From: a virus
Reading direction: 5' to 3' (one strand)
Virus record (IMG/VR): IMGVR_UViG_3300002231_001538
Span: 1-23,646 of that record
DNA length: 23,646 nt
Within the stretch, counting starts at the first letter, position 1; every line of letters begins with the position of its first letter. The position numbers and the translations under genes are program-made. The notes under the pieces are model-generated. The model saw nothing but the letters and a program-made list of their open reading frames with translations. It did not search any database and had not been told where the DNA came from. Positions 8,100 to 15,010 of the stretch are shown piece by piece.

Positions 8100-8545
8100 T
8101 GATATATTGGTTTACAGGTCAACCTGGCTCAGGAAAAACAGTTTTAGCGGATTTATTAAAAGAAAAATTTTTACCCCATGCTTATAGAATTGATGGAGAT
8201 GAAATGAGAGAATTATTTTCTAATAAAGACTATACTATAAACGGTAGAATAAAAAACATAGACGCGGCTCAAAAAATATCCCACTATTTACATAATCAAG
8301 GTAAAGATGTTATTGTTTCTTTAGTTTCTCCTTATTTAGACCAAAGAGAGGAATTTAAAACACTTTTAGATTGGCAAATTAAAGAAATTTATGTATATTA
8401 TGATACTAATGAAGTTAAAAGAGGAAGAGAAAAATATCATGTAGTTGGTTATCAACCACCCACACATGATTTTATTGATGTAGATACAACTGAGCATAAT
8501 GAAATGGAATCATTAATTAATATAGCGACTAAAATTAAAGTATGA
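8099..8545 (+). CDS. cysC: Adenylylsulfate (APS) kinase
   Basis: This 148-residue protein matches a compact CysC: the P-loop GQPGSGKT at residues 7-14, the APS-binding segment RIDGDEMRELFS, DYTINGRIKNIDAA (compare D-R-x-x-N-I-R), VIVSLVSPYLDQRE, and a C-terminal GYQPPTHDFIDVDTTEH. CysC phosphorylates APS with ATP to make PAPS, the donor used by the nearby sulfotransferase. It is slightly shorter than typical host CysC (~200 aa), mainly at the N-terminus, but all core motifs are present. A general P-loop kinase is a less likely reading. It overlaps the neighbouring gene by 4 bases (ATGA), implying translational coupling. Confidence 0.85.
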   Translation: MIYWFTGQPGSGKTVLADLLKEKFLPHAYRIDGDEMRELFSNKDYTINGRIKNIDAAQKISHYLHNQGKDVIVSLVSPYLDQREEFKTLLDWQIKEIYVYYDTNEVKRGREKYHVVGYQPPTHDFIDVDTTEHNEMESLINIATKIKV

Positions 8546-8892
8546 AATATTCAATGTTTATCGGTAGATGGCAACCATGGCACCAAGGGCATCGTTGGTT
8601 AATAGACCAACGTTTAAATCAAGGTAAAAACGTGTTAATTTGTATAAGAGATGTAGAACCAAATGAAAAACAACCATGGACACCACAGGAAGTTTTACTA
8701 AATTTATCTAAGGAATTAGAAGATTTAATTACGGAAGGAAGAATAAAAATAATAATAATTCCCGATATTGAATCTATTAATTATGGAAGAGGTGTAGGTT
8801 ATGATGTTATTGAACATATTCCCCCTCAAGATATTAAAGAAATATCAGCTACAAAAATTAGACAAAAGTTAAGAGATGAAGGTAAGTTATAA
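8542..8892 (+). CDS. HxGH-superfamily nucleotidyltransferase
   Basis: This 116-residue protein is a minimal nucleotidyltransferase of the cytidylyltransferase/NMNAT superfamily: GRWQPWHQGH at residues 8-17 (the H-x-G-H core) and ISATKIRQKL near the C-terminus (the ISxTxIR motif). Members join a nucleotide to a phosphate-bearing acceptor (NMN, phosphopantetheine, glycerol-P, or sulfate in ATP sulfurylase). It overlaps the APS kinase gene by 4 bases and the DUF2061 gene by 17, a cassette devoted to sulfate activation. One hypothesis is that it supplies APS in place of ATP sulfurylase. Sequence alone does not distinguish this from NMN adenylyltransferase, which phages also carry. Confidence 0.75.
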   Translation: MKYSMFIGRWQPWHQGHRWLIDQRLNQGKNVLICIRDVEPNEKQPWTPQEVLLNLSKELEDLITEGRIKIIIIPDIESINYGRGVGYDVIEHIPPQDIKEISATKIRQKLRDEGKL

Positions 8893-9073
8893 AGCAACTC
8901 TTATAAAAACGGTTATTTGGAGAATTTTAGCTACTATTCTTACATTTTTATCTGCATGGTTAGTTACAGGTAATTTTAAAGTTGGTTTAGCTATAGGTGG
9001 AGTTGAAGCATTTGTTAAAATGATAGGCTATTTTACGTTTGAGCGATTATGGAATAAATTTAATATTTATTGA
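8876..9073 (+). CDS. DUF2061 small membrane protein
   Basis: This 65-residue protein has two hydrophobic segments (about residues 10-28 and 34-52) and a cytoplasmic-looking basic start, KVSYKATLIKTVIWRI. The wording W-R-I-L-A-T...W-L-V-T-G-N-F-K-V-G-L-A-I-G-G-V-E matches the DUF2061 family. From memory, DUF2061 proteins sit next to or fused with CysC in Bacteroidota sulfate-assimilation loci, which fits its place here; that recollection should be checked. Its role is unknown, possibly membrane anchoring or transport linked to sulfate activation. It overlaps the preceding gene by 17 bases and closes the glycan/sulfate module; a 36-base gap follows. Confidence 0.8.
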   Translation: MKVSYKATLIKTVIWRILATILTFLSAWLVTGNFKVGLAIGGVEAFVKMIGYFTFERLWNKFNIY

Positions 9074-9079
9074 CGTTGC

Positions 9080-9102
9080 ATTAAACTTTGTTTAATTTAA
9101 AC
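9080..9102. promoter_or_regulatory. Alternating TTAAAC half-sites, operator-like
   Basis: The 36-base gap before the GIY-YIG gene contains ATTAAAC-TTT-GTTTAAT (9080-9096) and, sharing an arm, GTTTAA-T-TTAAAC (9090-9102). These are three alternating half-sites. This is a plausible repressor or activator site at the boundary between the sulfate module and the replication genes. A/T-richness makes chance palindromes common, so confidence is low. Confidence 0.3.
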
Positions 9103-9109
9103 ATTTACT

Positions 9110-9595
9110 ATGAGTTGGACCTATAAAGGCAAAACCATAAAAGACATTTCAGATTTTCCCCCTAATTCTTTTGGATTTGTGTATGTAATTACACATTTAG
9201 AATCTAATAAAAAATATATCGGTAAAAAAGTATTATACTTTAGTAAAAAAGTAAAGTTAGGTAAAAAAGAACTTGCGGCTTTATCTAATGTAGTAGGAAG
9301 AAGGCCGGCATATAGATTGGCTGTTAAAGAATCTGATTGGTTCACTTATTATGGTTCGCAAAAAGAATTAAAATCATTGTTAGCTGAAAGTAAAACAAAA
9401 GATTTTAAAAGAGAAATTTTAAAAATTGTTCCGAGTAAAAAATTATTAACTTATTTTGAAACTAAGTACCAAATGATTTATCAGGTACTGGAAAAACCCG
9501 ATGAATTCTTTAATGATAATATCCTAGGTAAATTTTATACTAAAGATTTTGACGATATAGAATTTAAAGATCCCTTGGAAATTAGTAATCTTTAA
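9110..9595 (+). CDS. GIY-YIG-like phage nuclease-family protein
   Basis: This 161-residue protein has a GIY-YIG-type start: GFVYVIT at residues 22-28 and KKYIGKK at 34-40. Further on are SDWFTYYGSQKEL (75-87) and a Glu in LLTYFETKYQ that could be the catalytic acid. The same layout (FVYxIT...KYIGKK...SDWxxYYGS) is, from memory, widespread in T4-like phages, often annotated as putative endonuclease (SegE-like). The first motif is Val-Tyr-Val rather than Gly-Ile-Tyr, as in the divergent phage forms. It could be a free-standing homing nuclease or a replication/repair enzyme. It lies 9 bases (15 to the ATG) upstream of the primase and has its own upstream operator-like repeats. Confidence 0.72.
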   Translation: MSWTYKGKTIKDISDFPPNSFGFVYVITHLESNKKYIGKKVLYFSKKVKLGKKELAALSNVVGRRPAYRLAVKESDWFTYYGSQKELKSLLAESKTKDFKREILKIVPSKKLLTYFETKYQMIYQVLEKPDEFFNDNILGKFYTKDFDDIEFKDPLEISNL

Positions 9596-9606
9596 CGTAT
9601 ATTATT
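9596..9606 (+). promoter_or_regulatory. CGTATATT motif upstream of primase
   Basis: The 15-base gap holds CGTATATTATT, ending 4 bases before the primase ATG. The same CGTATATT core precedes the genes at 11346 and 23155. It is a candidate phage promoter or regulator element. It also overlaps the alternative TTG start at 9605, favouring the ATG at 9611. Confidence 0.35.
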
Positions 9607-9610
9607 GTTT

Positions 9611-10540
9611 ATGGTTAATCAGTTATTAATCAGTTTAGTGAACTCAGTATTGGGTTCTGGAAAAAAAACTGCTAGAGGCAATATGGCTTATACTTGCCCC
9701 TACTGCCATCACCATAAACCTAAATTAGAAGTTAATTTTACTACTAATAAAGAAAAAGTAAACCCCTGGCATTGTTGGGTTTGTAATAAAAAAGGTAAAT
9801 CTATATTACAATTATTAAGACAAGCGGGTGCTTCACAAGATAAAATAAATGAGGCAAAAACTTTTGTTAAGGATACAACTTATGTTTCTACTAAAAAAGA
9901 TGTAGTTGCATTAAAATTACCGCCTGAATATAAACGTCTAGACCAATTAAATAATAATAGTATAATTAAAAAACACGCTATTGCTTACCTAAAAAAGCGA
10001 GGTGTATATCTAACGGATATTACAAAATATGATATTGGTTATTGTGATAAGGGTTTATATGAAAATATGATTATAATTCCAACTTATAATAAAGAGGGTA
10101 GATTAAATTATTTTACCGCTAGATCATTTGATAAAAATGCCTATGTTAAATATAGAAACCCCCAGGTTAGTAGAGATATTATACCTAATGAACATTTAAT
10201 TAATTGGAAACTTCCAATTATTATTTGTGAAGGTTTATTTGATGCTATAGCAATAAAACGAAATGCGGTGCCCTTATTAGGAAAAAATATTCAATTAGAA
10301 TTAATGAAAAAAATAATTAGTTCTTTTGTTAATAAAATTTATATAGCATTAGATAAGGATGCTACAAAACAAGCTTTACAATTCTGTGAAAATTTAATGA
10401 TGGAGGGTAAAGAAGTCTATTTTGTTGATTTACAGGATAAGGACCCAAGTGAGATGGGTTTTAAAAATTTCACTAAATTAATACAAAAAACAGTCCCAAT
10501 GACTTATTCATCTTTATTGGAACAAAAACTAGCAGTATGA
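9611..10540 (+). CDS. DNA primase (DnaG/T4 gp61 type)
   Basis: This 309-residue primase makes RNA primers for phage lagging-strand synthesis. A zinc-binding domain is seen at C29-P-Y-C32 with HCWVC (H54, C55, C58). A Toprim catalytic domain follows: IIICEGLFDAIA with E207, IALDKD with D248 and D250, and DLQDKDPSEMG at 273-283. The arrangement of zinc ribbon then Toprim and the length (~310-340 aa) fit T4-like phage primases. I chose the ATG at 9611 over the in-frame TTG two codons upstream. The gene overlaps the nuclease gene downstream by 4 bases (ATGA), so the two are probably translated together. The helicase partner is not in this window. Confidence 0.88.
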   Translation: MVNQLLISLVNSVLGSGKKTARGNMAYTCPYCHHHKPKLEVNFTTNKEKVNPWHCWVCNKKGKSILQLLRQAGASQDKINEAKTFVKDTTYVSTKKDVVALKLPPEYKRLDQLNNNSIIKKHAIAYLKKRGVYLTDITKYDIGYCDKGLYENMIIIPTYNKEGRLNYFTARSFDKNAYVKYRNPQVSRDIIPNEHLINWKLPIIICEGLFDAIAIKRNAVPLLGKNIQLELMKKIISSFVNKIYIALDKDATKQALQFCENLMMEGKEVYFVDLQDKDPSEMGFKNFTKLIQKTVPMTYSSLLEQKLAV

Positions 10541-11304
10541 TAAAGAAAACATACAATCGAATTTTAGAAATTTCAGATGATCACAAACAAATAACATTAC
10601 CTGATTCTAGATATTATAGAAGGAATGGTGAATTTTATCCATCCGTTACCTATGTTTTAGGTAGTTATCCAAAAGGTAGACATTTTGAGGATTGGCTTAA
10701 AAAAGTTGGTTATAGTGCTGATTGGATAGTAAAAAAAGCAGGAGAAGAAGGTAATAAAGTACATGAATTAATTGAAAAATATTTTGCTGGCAAGGAAATA
10801 AATTACTTAAGTACTGAAGGTTACCCTAAAATGGATCCTTTAGTTTGGCAAATGTTTTTACGTTTTGTAGATTTTTGGGAAACTCATAAACCTACTTTAA
10901 TTGAAACTGAAGTTCATTTATTTAGCGATGAATTAAAAATTGCGGGCACATGTGATTGCATTTGTGAAATAGATGGTGAATTATGGGTTATTGATTTTAA
11001 AACATCTAACCATCTACAAACAACTTATGATTTACAAAGTTCTGCTTATGCTCAAATGTATAAGGAATGCTATGGTAAAAAAGCAGATAGGATTGGTGTA
11101 TTATGGTTAAAATCTAAATCAAGGGGAGTAGATAACTCAGGCAAACGTTTAAAAGGCAAAAAATGGGAAATGTTTGAATCACCTAGAACCCAAGAAGAAA
11201 ATTTAGAAATATTTAAATCAGTTAAAAATATATTTGATTTAGAAAATCCTAAACATAAACCCGCTACAACTTCATTTAAAACCACAGTAAAAAGGTCAAC
11301 GTAA
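10537..11304 (+). CDS. PD-(D/E)XK exonuclease-like protein (RecB/Cas4 type)
   Basis: This 255-residue protein has the RecB-family nuclease core: H76 in GNKVHELIE, E124 in IETEVHLF, D140 in AGTCDCICE, D153-x-K155 in WVIDFKTS, and the QSSAYAQMYKE helix at 167-177. Together these form the metal-binding and catalytic site of PD-(D/E)XK exonucleases. The iron-sulfur cysteines of Cas4/AddB are absent, and no CRISPR array or cas1/cas2 is nearby, so it is a phage recombination or DNA-processing exonuclease rather than a Cas protein. It overlaps the primase gene by 4 bases and ends the replication block, followed by a 41-base gap. Confidence 0.82.
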   Translation: MIKKTYNRILEISDDHKQITLPDSRYYRRNGEFYPSVTYVLGSYPKGRHFEDWLKKVGYSADWIVKKAGEEGNKVHELIEKYFAGKEINYLSTEGYPKMDPLVWQMFLRFVDFWETHKPTLIETEVHLFSDELKIAGTCDCICEIDGELWVIDFKTSNHLQTTYDLQSSAYAQMYKECYGKKADRIGVLWLKSKSRGVDNSGKRLKGKKWEMFESPRTQEENLEIFKSVKNIFDLENPKHKPATTSFKTTVKRST

Positions 11305-11329
11305 AAATTAGGATATCCCGGGAATTTTT
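11303..11329. repeat. Inverted repeat with G+C-rich centre after the exonuclease gene
   Basis: AAAAATT (11303-11309) pairs with AATTTTT (11323-11329) around a centre containing the palindromes GGATATCC and CCCGGG, conspicuous in such A+T-rich DNA. It could be a weak bidirectional terminator between the replication block and the next operon. The stem is mostly A-T, so this is uncertain. Confidence 0.3.
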
Positions 11330-11340
11330 CGTATATTTAT
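11330..11340 (+). promoter_or_regulatory. CGTATATT motif upstream of the P-loop kinase gene
   Basis: CGTATATTTAT ends 5 bases before the ATG at 11346. It shares TTTTTCGTATATT with the gap before the gene at 23155, and it sits at the first gene of the long internal-protein run. It is a candidate promoter. TATATTTA also approximates the Bacteroidota -7 element TAnnTTTG, though no clear -33 TTG is seen. Confidence 0.4.
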
Positions 11341-11345
11341 AATAT

Positions 11346-12143
11346 ATGATAAAACTCTATGACTTATTAATGGAGCAAGTAGGTAACCCGAAAGCAATTA
11401 TTTTAGCTGGCGCTCCTGGTGCTGGTAAGGGCTTTATCTTAAGTGGTTTAGATTTAGGTAATCTTAAAGTACTTAATGTAGATAATAATTATATTAATTT
11501 GCTTAAAAAAGCAAATGTATCATTAGATTTAAAAAATGCAAGTCCTGAAGGTAGAAGTAAAGCTGCAATTGCTATGGCTCAAGCTAATAAGGAATTTAAG
11601 GGTAAAGTAGCAGCCACAATTGAAGGTAAAGAATCATTTATTTTAGATGGTACTGCTGCATCAATTAAACAAACAGCTAATCTAAAAAATGAATTAGAAG
11701 AAGCTGGTTATGATGTATTTATGCTTTATGTTTATACTGATTTAGAAAGATCTTTAAAACAAAACCAAGATAGATTTAAAAAGTCTGGTGGTAAGGATAG
11801 AAGTTTAGCTCCCGCAATAGTATTACGTACTTGGGCTTCAGTAACTAGTAATTTTAAACCATATGAAGCTATGTTTAAGGATAATTTTGTCTCGGTGGCT
11901 AATACATTAGAGGATGAAAAATTAAGTGATGTAGCAGATATTATAAAAAAATATTTAGATCCATTTAAACCAACAGGAACTAAACCAAAAACTGATAAAC
12001 AAAAAGCTAGAAGTGAAAGGAGTAAAGCAGAATTAAATGCTAAAGTAAAAGAATTACTAGCTGATGATAATGTAAATATGATTATTAATAATTCTGTATC
12101 AAAGGAAGAAGCACAGGCTAAAATAAAACAATTTTTAAATTAA
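11346..12143 (+). CDS. P-loop kinase/zeta-toxin-like NTPase with CTS-like N-terminus
   Basis: This 265-residue protein has a Walker A motif GAPGAGKG at residues 22-29. LDGTAASI precedes a helix. KNELEEAGYDVFMLYVYTD resembles the second strand of zeta-toxin/polynucleotide-kinase NTPases. RSLKQNQDRFKKSGGKDRS then looks like the lid. The Lys-rich C-terminus is low-complexity. The first ten residues, MIKLYDLLME, end in L-M-E just before the domain, like a capsid-targeting sequence cut by a T4-type prohead protease. The substrate is unknown; zeta-like kinases phosphorylate nucleotides, sugars or peptides. Its stop overlaps the next ATG (taATG), and both proteins share the short-tag layout. Confidence 0.7.
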   Translation: MIKLYDLLMEQVGNPKAIILAGAPGAGKGFILSGLDLGNLKVLNVDNNYINLLKKANVSLDLKNASPEGRSKAAIAMAQANKEFKGKVAATIEGKESFILDGTAASIKQTANLKNELEEAGYDVFMLYVYTDLERSLKQNQDRFKKSGGKDRSLAPAIVLRTWASVTSNFKPYEAMFKDNFVSVANTLEDEKLSDVADIIKKYLDPFKPTGTKPKTDKQKARSERSKAELNAKVKELLADDNVNMIINNSVSKEEAQAKIKQFLN

Positions 12144-14017
12144 TGAATTTAATTGATGTAAATACATTATTAAAAGAAATAGTACCTGATCAAAGTATTA
12201 GTAAAAAATCCAAAAAAGTAGGAGTTTATGCTGGTAGTTTTAAACCACCTACTAAAGGTCATTTTGCTGTTGTTCAAAAGGCTTTAAGAGATAATCCTGA
12301 TTTAGACGAATTAAATATCTTTGTTGGTACAGGGATAAGAGATGGTATAGACCAATCTCAATCTATGTTAATTTGGGATATCTATAAAAAGTATTTACCT
12401 TTTAAAGTGAATATAATGCCGGTTACAAAACCCCCTATTAAAGCAGTTTATGATTACGCTAAAGATAATCAAAATGAACAAGTTAGTTGGATTATTGGTG
12501 CAAGAGAGGGTAATGAAGATGATTTTAAAGATATAGCCCTTAGAACTAAAGCGGCTGATAATTATAAAAACTTAGTAGTTAGACCTACTATTACTCAATC
12601 TGGAGCTTCTGGTACTGCCGCAAGAAATGCATATAAAGTATCACAGGAAAAATTAGAACCCTTATTACCTAAAAATTTAAATCAACAAGAAAAAGATGAT
12701 GTATTTAATATTTTAAATAGAAGATTAACTGAGGCTGATCCTAAAAAAGGTACAGGTAAAAAACCTAAGGGTTCGGGTAGAAGATTATACACTGACGAGG
12801 ATCCAAAAGATACGGTTGGTATTAAATTTAGCACTAGACAAGATATAGTAGATACTTTAAATAAAAAGTCTTTTAAAGCTAAATCACATGCAAGGCAATC
12901 TCAAATAATTAACTTAATACATCAAAGAGTAAGAGCGGCATTAGGTAGAACTAAAGATCCTGCTAAAAAGAAAAAATTAAAATCTGGGTTTGAATATATA
13001 AAACAAAAAAAAGAGGCGTCTAAGAAAAAAACTCAAAGATTAAAAAAACAAAAACTAAAAGAAGTATTAGATCCAAAAACATTTGATTTTGGTCCATTAA
13101 TTGATTCATTAACTGCTAGTATGGAAAATGATGGGTTAAAATTAAAACCTTACCCCAGAATAAGAATGATTCATGATGAAGAAGCTAATGCAGATAATTT
13201 CTTTGGTATGACTGCTTATTATGACCCTAATAATAGAGAAATAGTATTATATACTTTAGGTAGACACCCTAAAGATATTATGAGATCTTATGCTCATGAA
13301 TTAATACATGTACATCAACATAATGAAGATAGATTACATGATATTAAAACTGATAATGTTAACGCGGATAAACATTTAGAAAATCTTGAAAGAGAGGCTT
13401 ATGAAACAGGAAATATAATGTTTAGAAGCTGGACAAATAAAATAACAGAAAAAAAAACTAAGGATCCCTTTGGTTTAAATGCTTATGCTAGAGAATTAGC
13501 TCAATTAAACGAGCAAAAAGAAGATTATTATATCTATTTGGATATGGATGGTGTTGTAGCTAATTTTAATAAACGTTTTAAAGATTTATCAGGTTTACTA
13601 CCAGATCAATTTATTGAAAAAAATGGAAAAAATGCATTTTGGGATCTGATTGATGTAAAGCATAAAGTTGCATTTTGGAGAGGAATTGAAATAATGCCCG
13701 GAGCAGAAAAATTAGTTAGTTTTGTGTCTCAATATCCTTATGAAATGTTAACTGCTCCTTCAACCAAAAAACAATCAGTTATTGGAAAAAGCTTGTGGAT
13801 TAAAGATAAAGTTGGTACATTATATCCTAGTAAACCTAAAGTTACTTATAGGGCTGCTAAAGAGAAACATAATGTTAAATCAGAATTAACAAAATTTGAT
13901 ATTTTAATTGATGATAAAAAAAGCACTATTGATAGATGGGATGCTAAAGGAGGTACAGCTATATTTTATCAAAACGCAGATCAAGTAATTAATGATCTGA
14001 AGAAATTAGGTTTATGA
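12143..14017 (+). CDS. Fusion: nucleotidyltransferase / DUF5872 / HExxH peptidase / HAD phosphatase
   Basis: This 624-residue multidomain protein has four parts. After a tag-like start (MNLIDVNTLLKE), residues ~25-165 are an H-x-G-H-like nucleotidyltransferase (GSFKPPTKGH at 31-40, ASGTAARNA at 155-163). Residues ~200-300 are basic and resemble DUF5872 (GSGRRLYTDEDPKDTV). Residues ~310-430 hold a zincin site, HELIH at 385-389 with a downstream EREAYETG as possible third-ligand helix. Residues ~462-624 are a HAD hydrolase of the 5'-nucleotidase kind: D467-M-D469-G, T537, K573, D590-D591. Domain borders carry L-x-E motifs (RRLTE/AD, QKLKE/VL, AQLNE/QK), suggesting proteolytic release as separate virion proteins. 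Whether each domain is active is unknown. Confidence 0.8.
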   Translation: MNLIDVNTLLKEIVPDQSISKKSKKVGVYAGSFKPPTKGHFAVVQKALRDNPDLDELNIFVGTGIRDGIDQSQSMLIWDIYKKYLPFKVNIMPVTKPPIKAVYDYAKDNQNEQVSWIIGAREGNEDDFKDIALRTKAADNYKNLVVRPTITQSGASGTAARNAYKVSQEKLEPLLPKNLNQQEKDDVFNILNRRLTEADPKKGTGKKPKGSGRRLYTDEDPKDTVGIKFSTRQDIVDTLNKKSFKAKSHARQSQIINLIHQRVRAALGRTKDPAKKKKLKSGFEYIKQKKEASKKKTQRLKKQKLKEVLDPKTFDFGPLIDSLTASMENDGLKLKPYPRIRMIHDEEANADNFFGMTAYYDPNNREIVLYTLGRHPKDIMRSYAHELIHVHQHNEDRLHDIKTDNVNADKHLENLEREAYETGNIMFRSWTNKITEKKTKDPFGLNAYARELAQLNEQKEDYYIYLDMDGVVANFNKRFKDLSGLLPDQFIEKNGKNAFWDLIDVKHKVAFWRGIEIMPGAEKLVSFVSQYPYEMLTAPSTKKQSVIGKSLWIKDKVGTLYPSKPKVTYRAAKEKHNVKSELTKFDILIDDKKSTIDRWDAKGGTAIFYQNADQVINDLKKLGL

Positions 14018-14595
14018 ATAAAGAATCCAAATCGGTTTTAAAAAAACAATTCCAAGAAAAAGACGTTCAAAGATTAAGAAATCTAATGACTGGCAAATAT
14101 GGTGATAAAACTATACAAAGTGTTGGTTATAAAAAAGCTGAAATAGTCCATGAAGAAGGTGATATTTGGGAAGAAGATGGAAGAAAATGGACTATTAAAG
14201 ATGGTATAAAACAAAATATTACTAAGTTAGATAAAGCTAAAAAAGCACATGTTGTTCCTTTATTTTGTCCAAATTGTAAAAAACAAATGAAGCTTAAGAA
14301 TGATCATGAGCTTTATAAAATTCACAAAAAATGCTTAGATTGTGTAGTAGAAATGGAGCATGAACTACAAAAAGCTGGAAAGTGGGAAAATTATCAACAA
14401 AATATTAAAAATAATGAAATTGATAATAAAATCAGAGATTTTAAAGAATATGTAAAAGATAGAATTTCCGAATCAAATAATAATTATATTTCCGAAGCGG
14501 GTCATAAAGAAACATGGAAAGGTAAAATAGATGAAAAAAGAGTTGACCAACATCTATCCCAGGTAATTGAATATCTAGAGTCACTTAAGAAATAG
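14014..14595 (+). CDS. Zinc-ribbon phage protein
   Basis: This 193-residue protein has one likely zinc-binding site: CPNC at residues 85-88 and CLDC at 107-110. An N-terminal basic helix precedes a beta segment (GDIWEEDGRKWTIKDGIKQN, 49-68). From memory, the combination of this segment with a zinc ribbon occurs in unnamed proteins of other marine T4-like phages. The C-terminal part is helical and contains two I-S-E motifs (RISESNN, YISEAGH). It overlaps the preceding fusion gene by 4 bases (ATGA). A structural or DNA-associated role is possible, and nothing catalytic is visible. A 28-base gap follows. Confidence 0.7.
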   Translation: MNKESKSVLKKQFQEKDVQRLRNLMTGKYGDKTIQSVGYKKAEIVHEEGDIWEEDGRKWTIKDGIKQNITKLDKAKKAHVVPLFCPNCKKQMKLKNDHELYKIHKKCLDCVVEMEHELQKAGKWENYQQNIKNNEIDNKIRDFKEYVKDRISESNNNYISEAGHKETWKGKIDEKRVDQHLSQVIEYLESLKK

Positions 14596-14598
14596 TTT

Positions 14599-14609
14599 CA
14601 TATATTTAT
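14599..14609 (+). promoter_or_regulatory. CATATATTTAT motif before the gene at 14624
   Basis: The 28-base gap contains CATATATTTATAA, a close variant of the CGTATATT element, ending 14 bases before the ATG. The first two bases differ (CA for CG), so this is weaker support for the same element. Confidence 0.25.
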
Positions 14610-14623
14610 AACAAATAAATGAT

Positions 14624-15010
14624 ATGAGTAATTCATTTGATGTACATAAATGGAGATTTAATTTAATGATGGAAGCTCTTGAAAAAGAAACTCAGGAGCA
14701 GATTGATGAATTACTGCCTAAAATTAAACGAATAGATTTTTCTTATACTGATTATGGGGTACTATATAAAATTAGAATGTATGGTGCTGATGGGAAAGAA
14801 TTATATATTTTAGGTGACGATGATGATATTTTTAAATATAATCGTTTAGATGATGATAATGTGCGTTATATTGCTCAAAAATTAAAAATACCTGTAACAG
14901 ATGATTTTGCGGGTAGATCCTATAATTATGATTATTATCAAAGTTTAATTCCTGCTTTTAAAGATAAAGGTATTGAATTAACTCATGATGATGTAATGGA
15001 TACAAGCTGA
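14624..15010 (+). CDS. Hypothetical acidic protein
   Basis: This 128-residue acidic protein is rich in Asp and Tyr ([24 protein letters not shown]). It has no signal peptide, membrane segment or known motif. The first ~30 residues are helical ([20 protein letters not shown]), and the rest alternates short strands. It follows a gap with a promoter-like motif, and its TGA shares the A with the ATG of the next gene, so it is coupled to the DUF6321 protein. The acidic composition next to very basic neighbours suggests a partner in capsid-core or DNA-associated assembly, but this is only inference. Confidence 0.65.
   Translation: MSNSFDVHKWRFNLMMEALEKETQEQIDELLPKIKRIDFSYTDYGVLYKIRMYGADGKELYILGDDDDIFKYNRLDDDNVRYIAQKLKIPVTDDFAGRSYNYDYYQSLIPAFKDKGIELTHDDVMDTS

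Noticed and set aside
9121-9345. Minus-strand open frame opposite the GIY-YIG-like gene
   Set aside because: No start signal or motif, and the + strand gene is supported by family motifs.
9605-9610. TTG start two codons upstream of the primase ATG
   Set aside because: ATG at 9611 is a stronger start, and the TTG overlaps a promoter-like motif; the two extra residues add no family similarity.
11070-11285. Minus-strand open frame opposite the exonuclease gene
   Set aside because: Opposite a conserved nuclease gene; no independent support.
10537-11304. Exonuclease as Cas4
   Set aside because: It lacks the iron-sulfur Cys set, and no CRISPR repeats, cas1 or cas2 were seen in the window.
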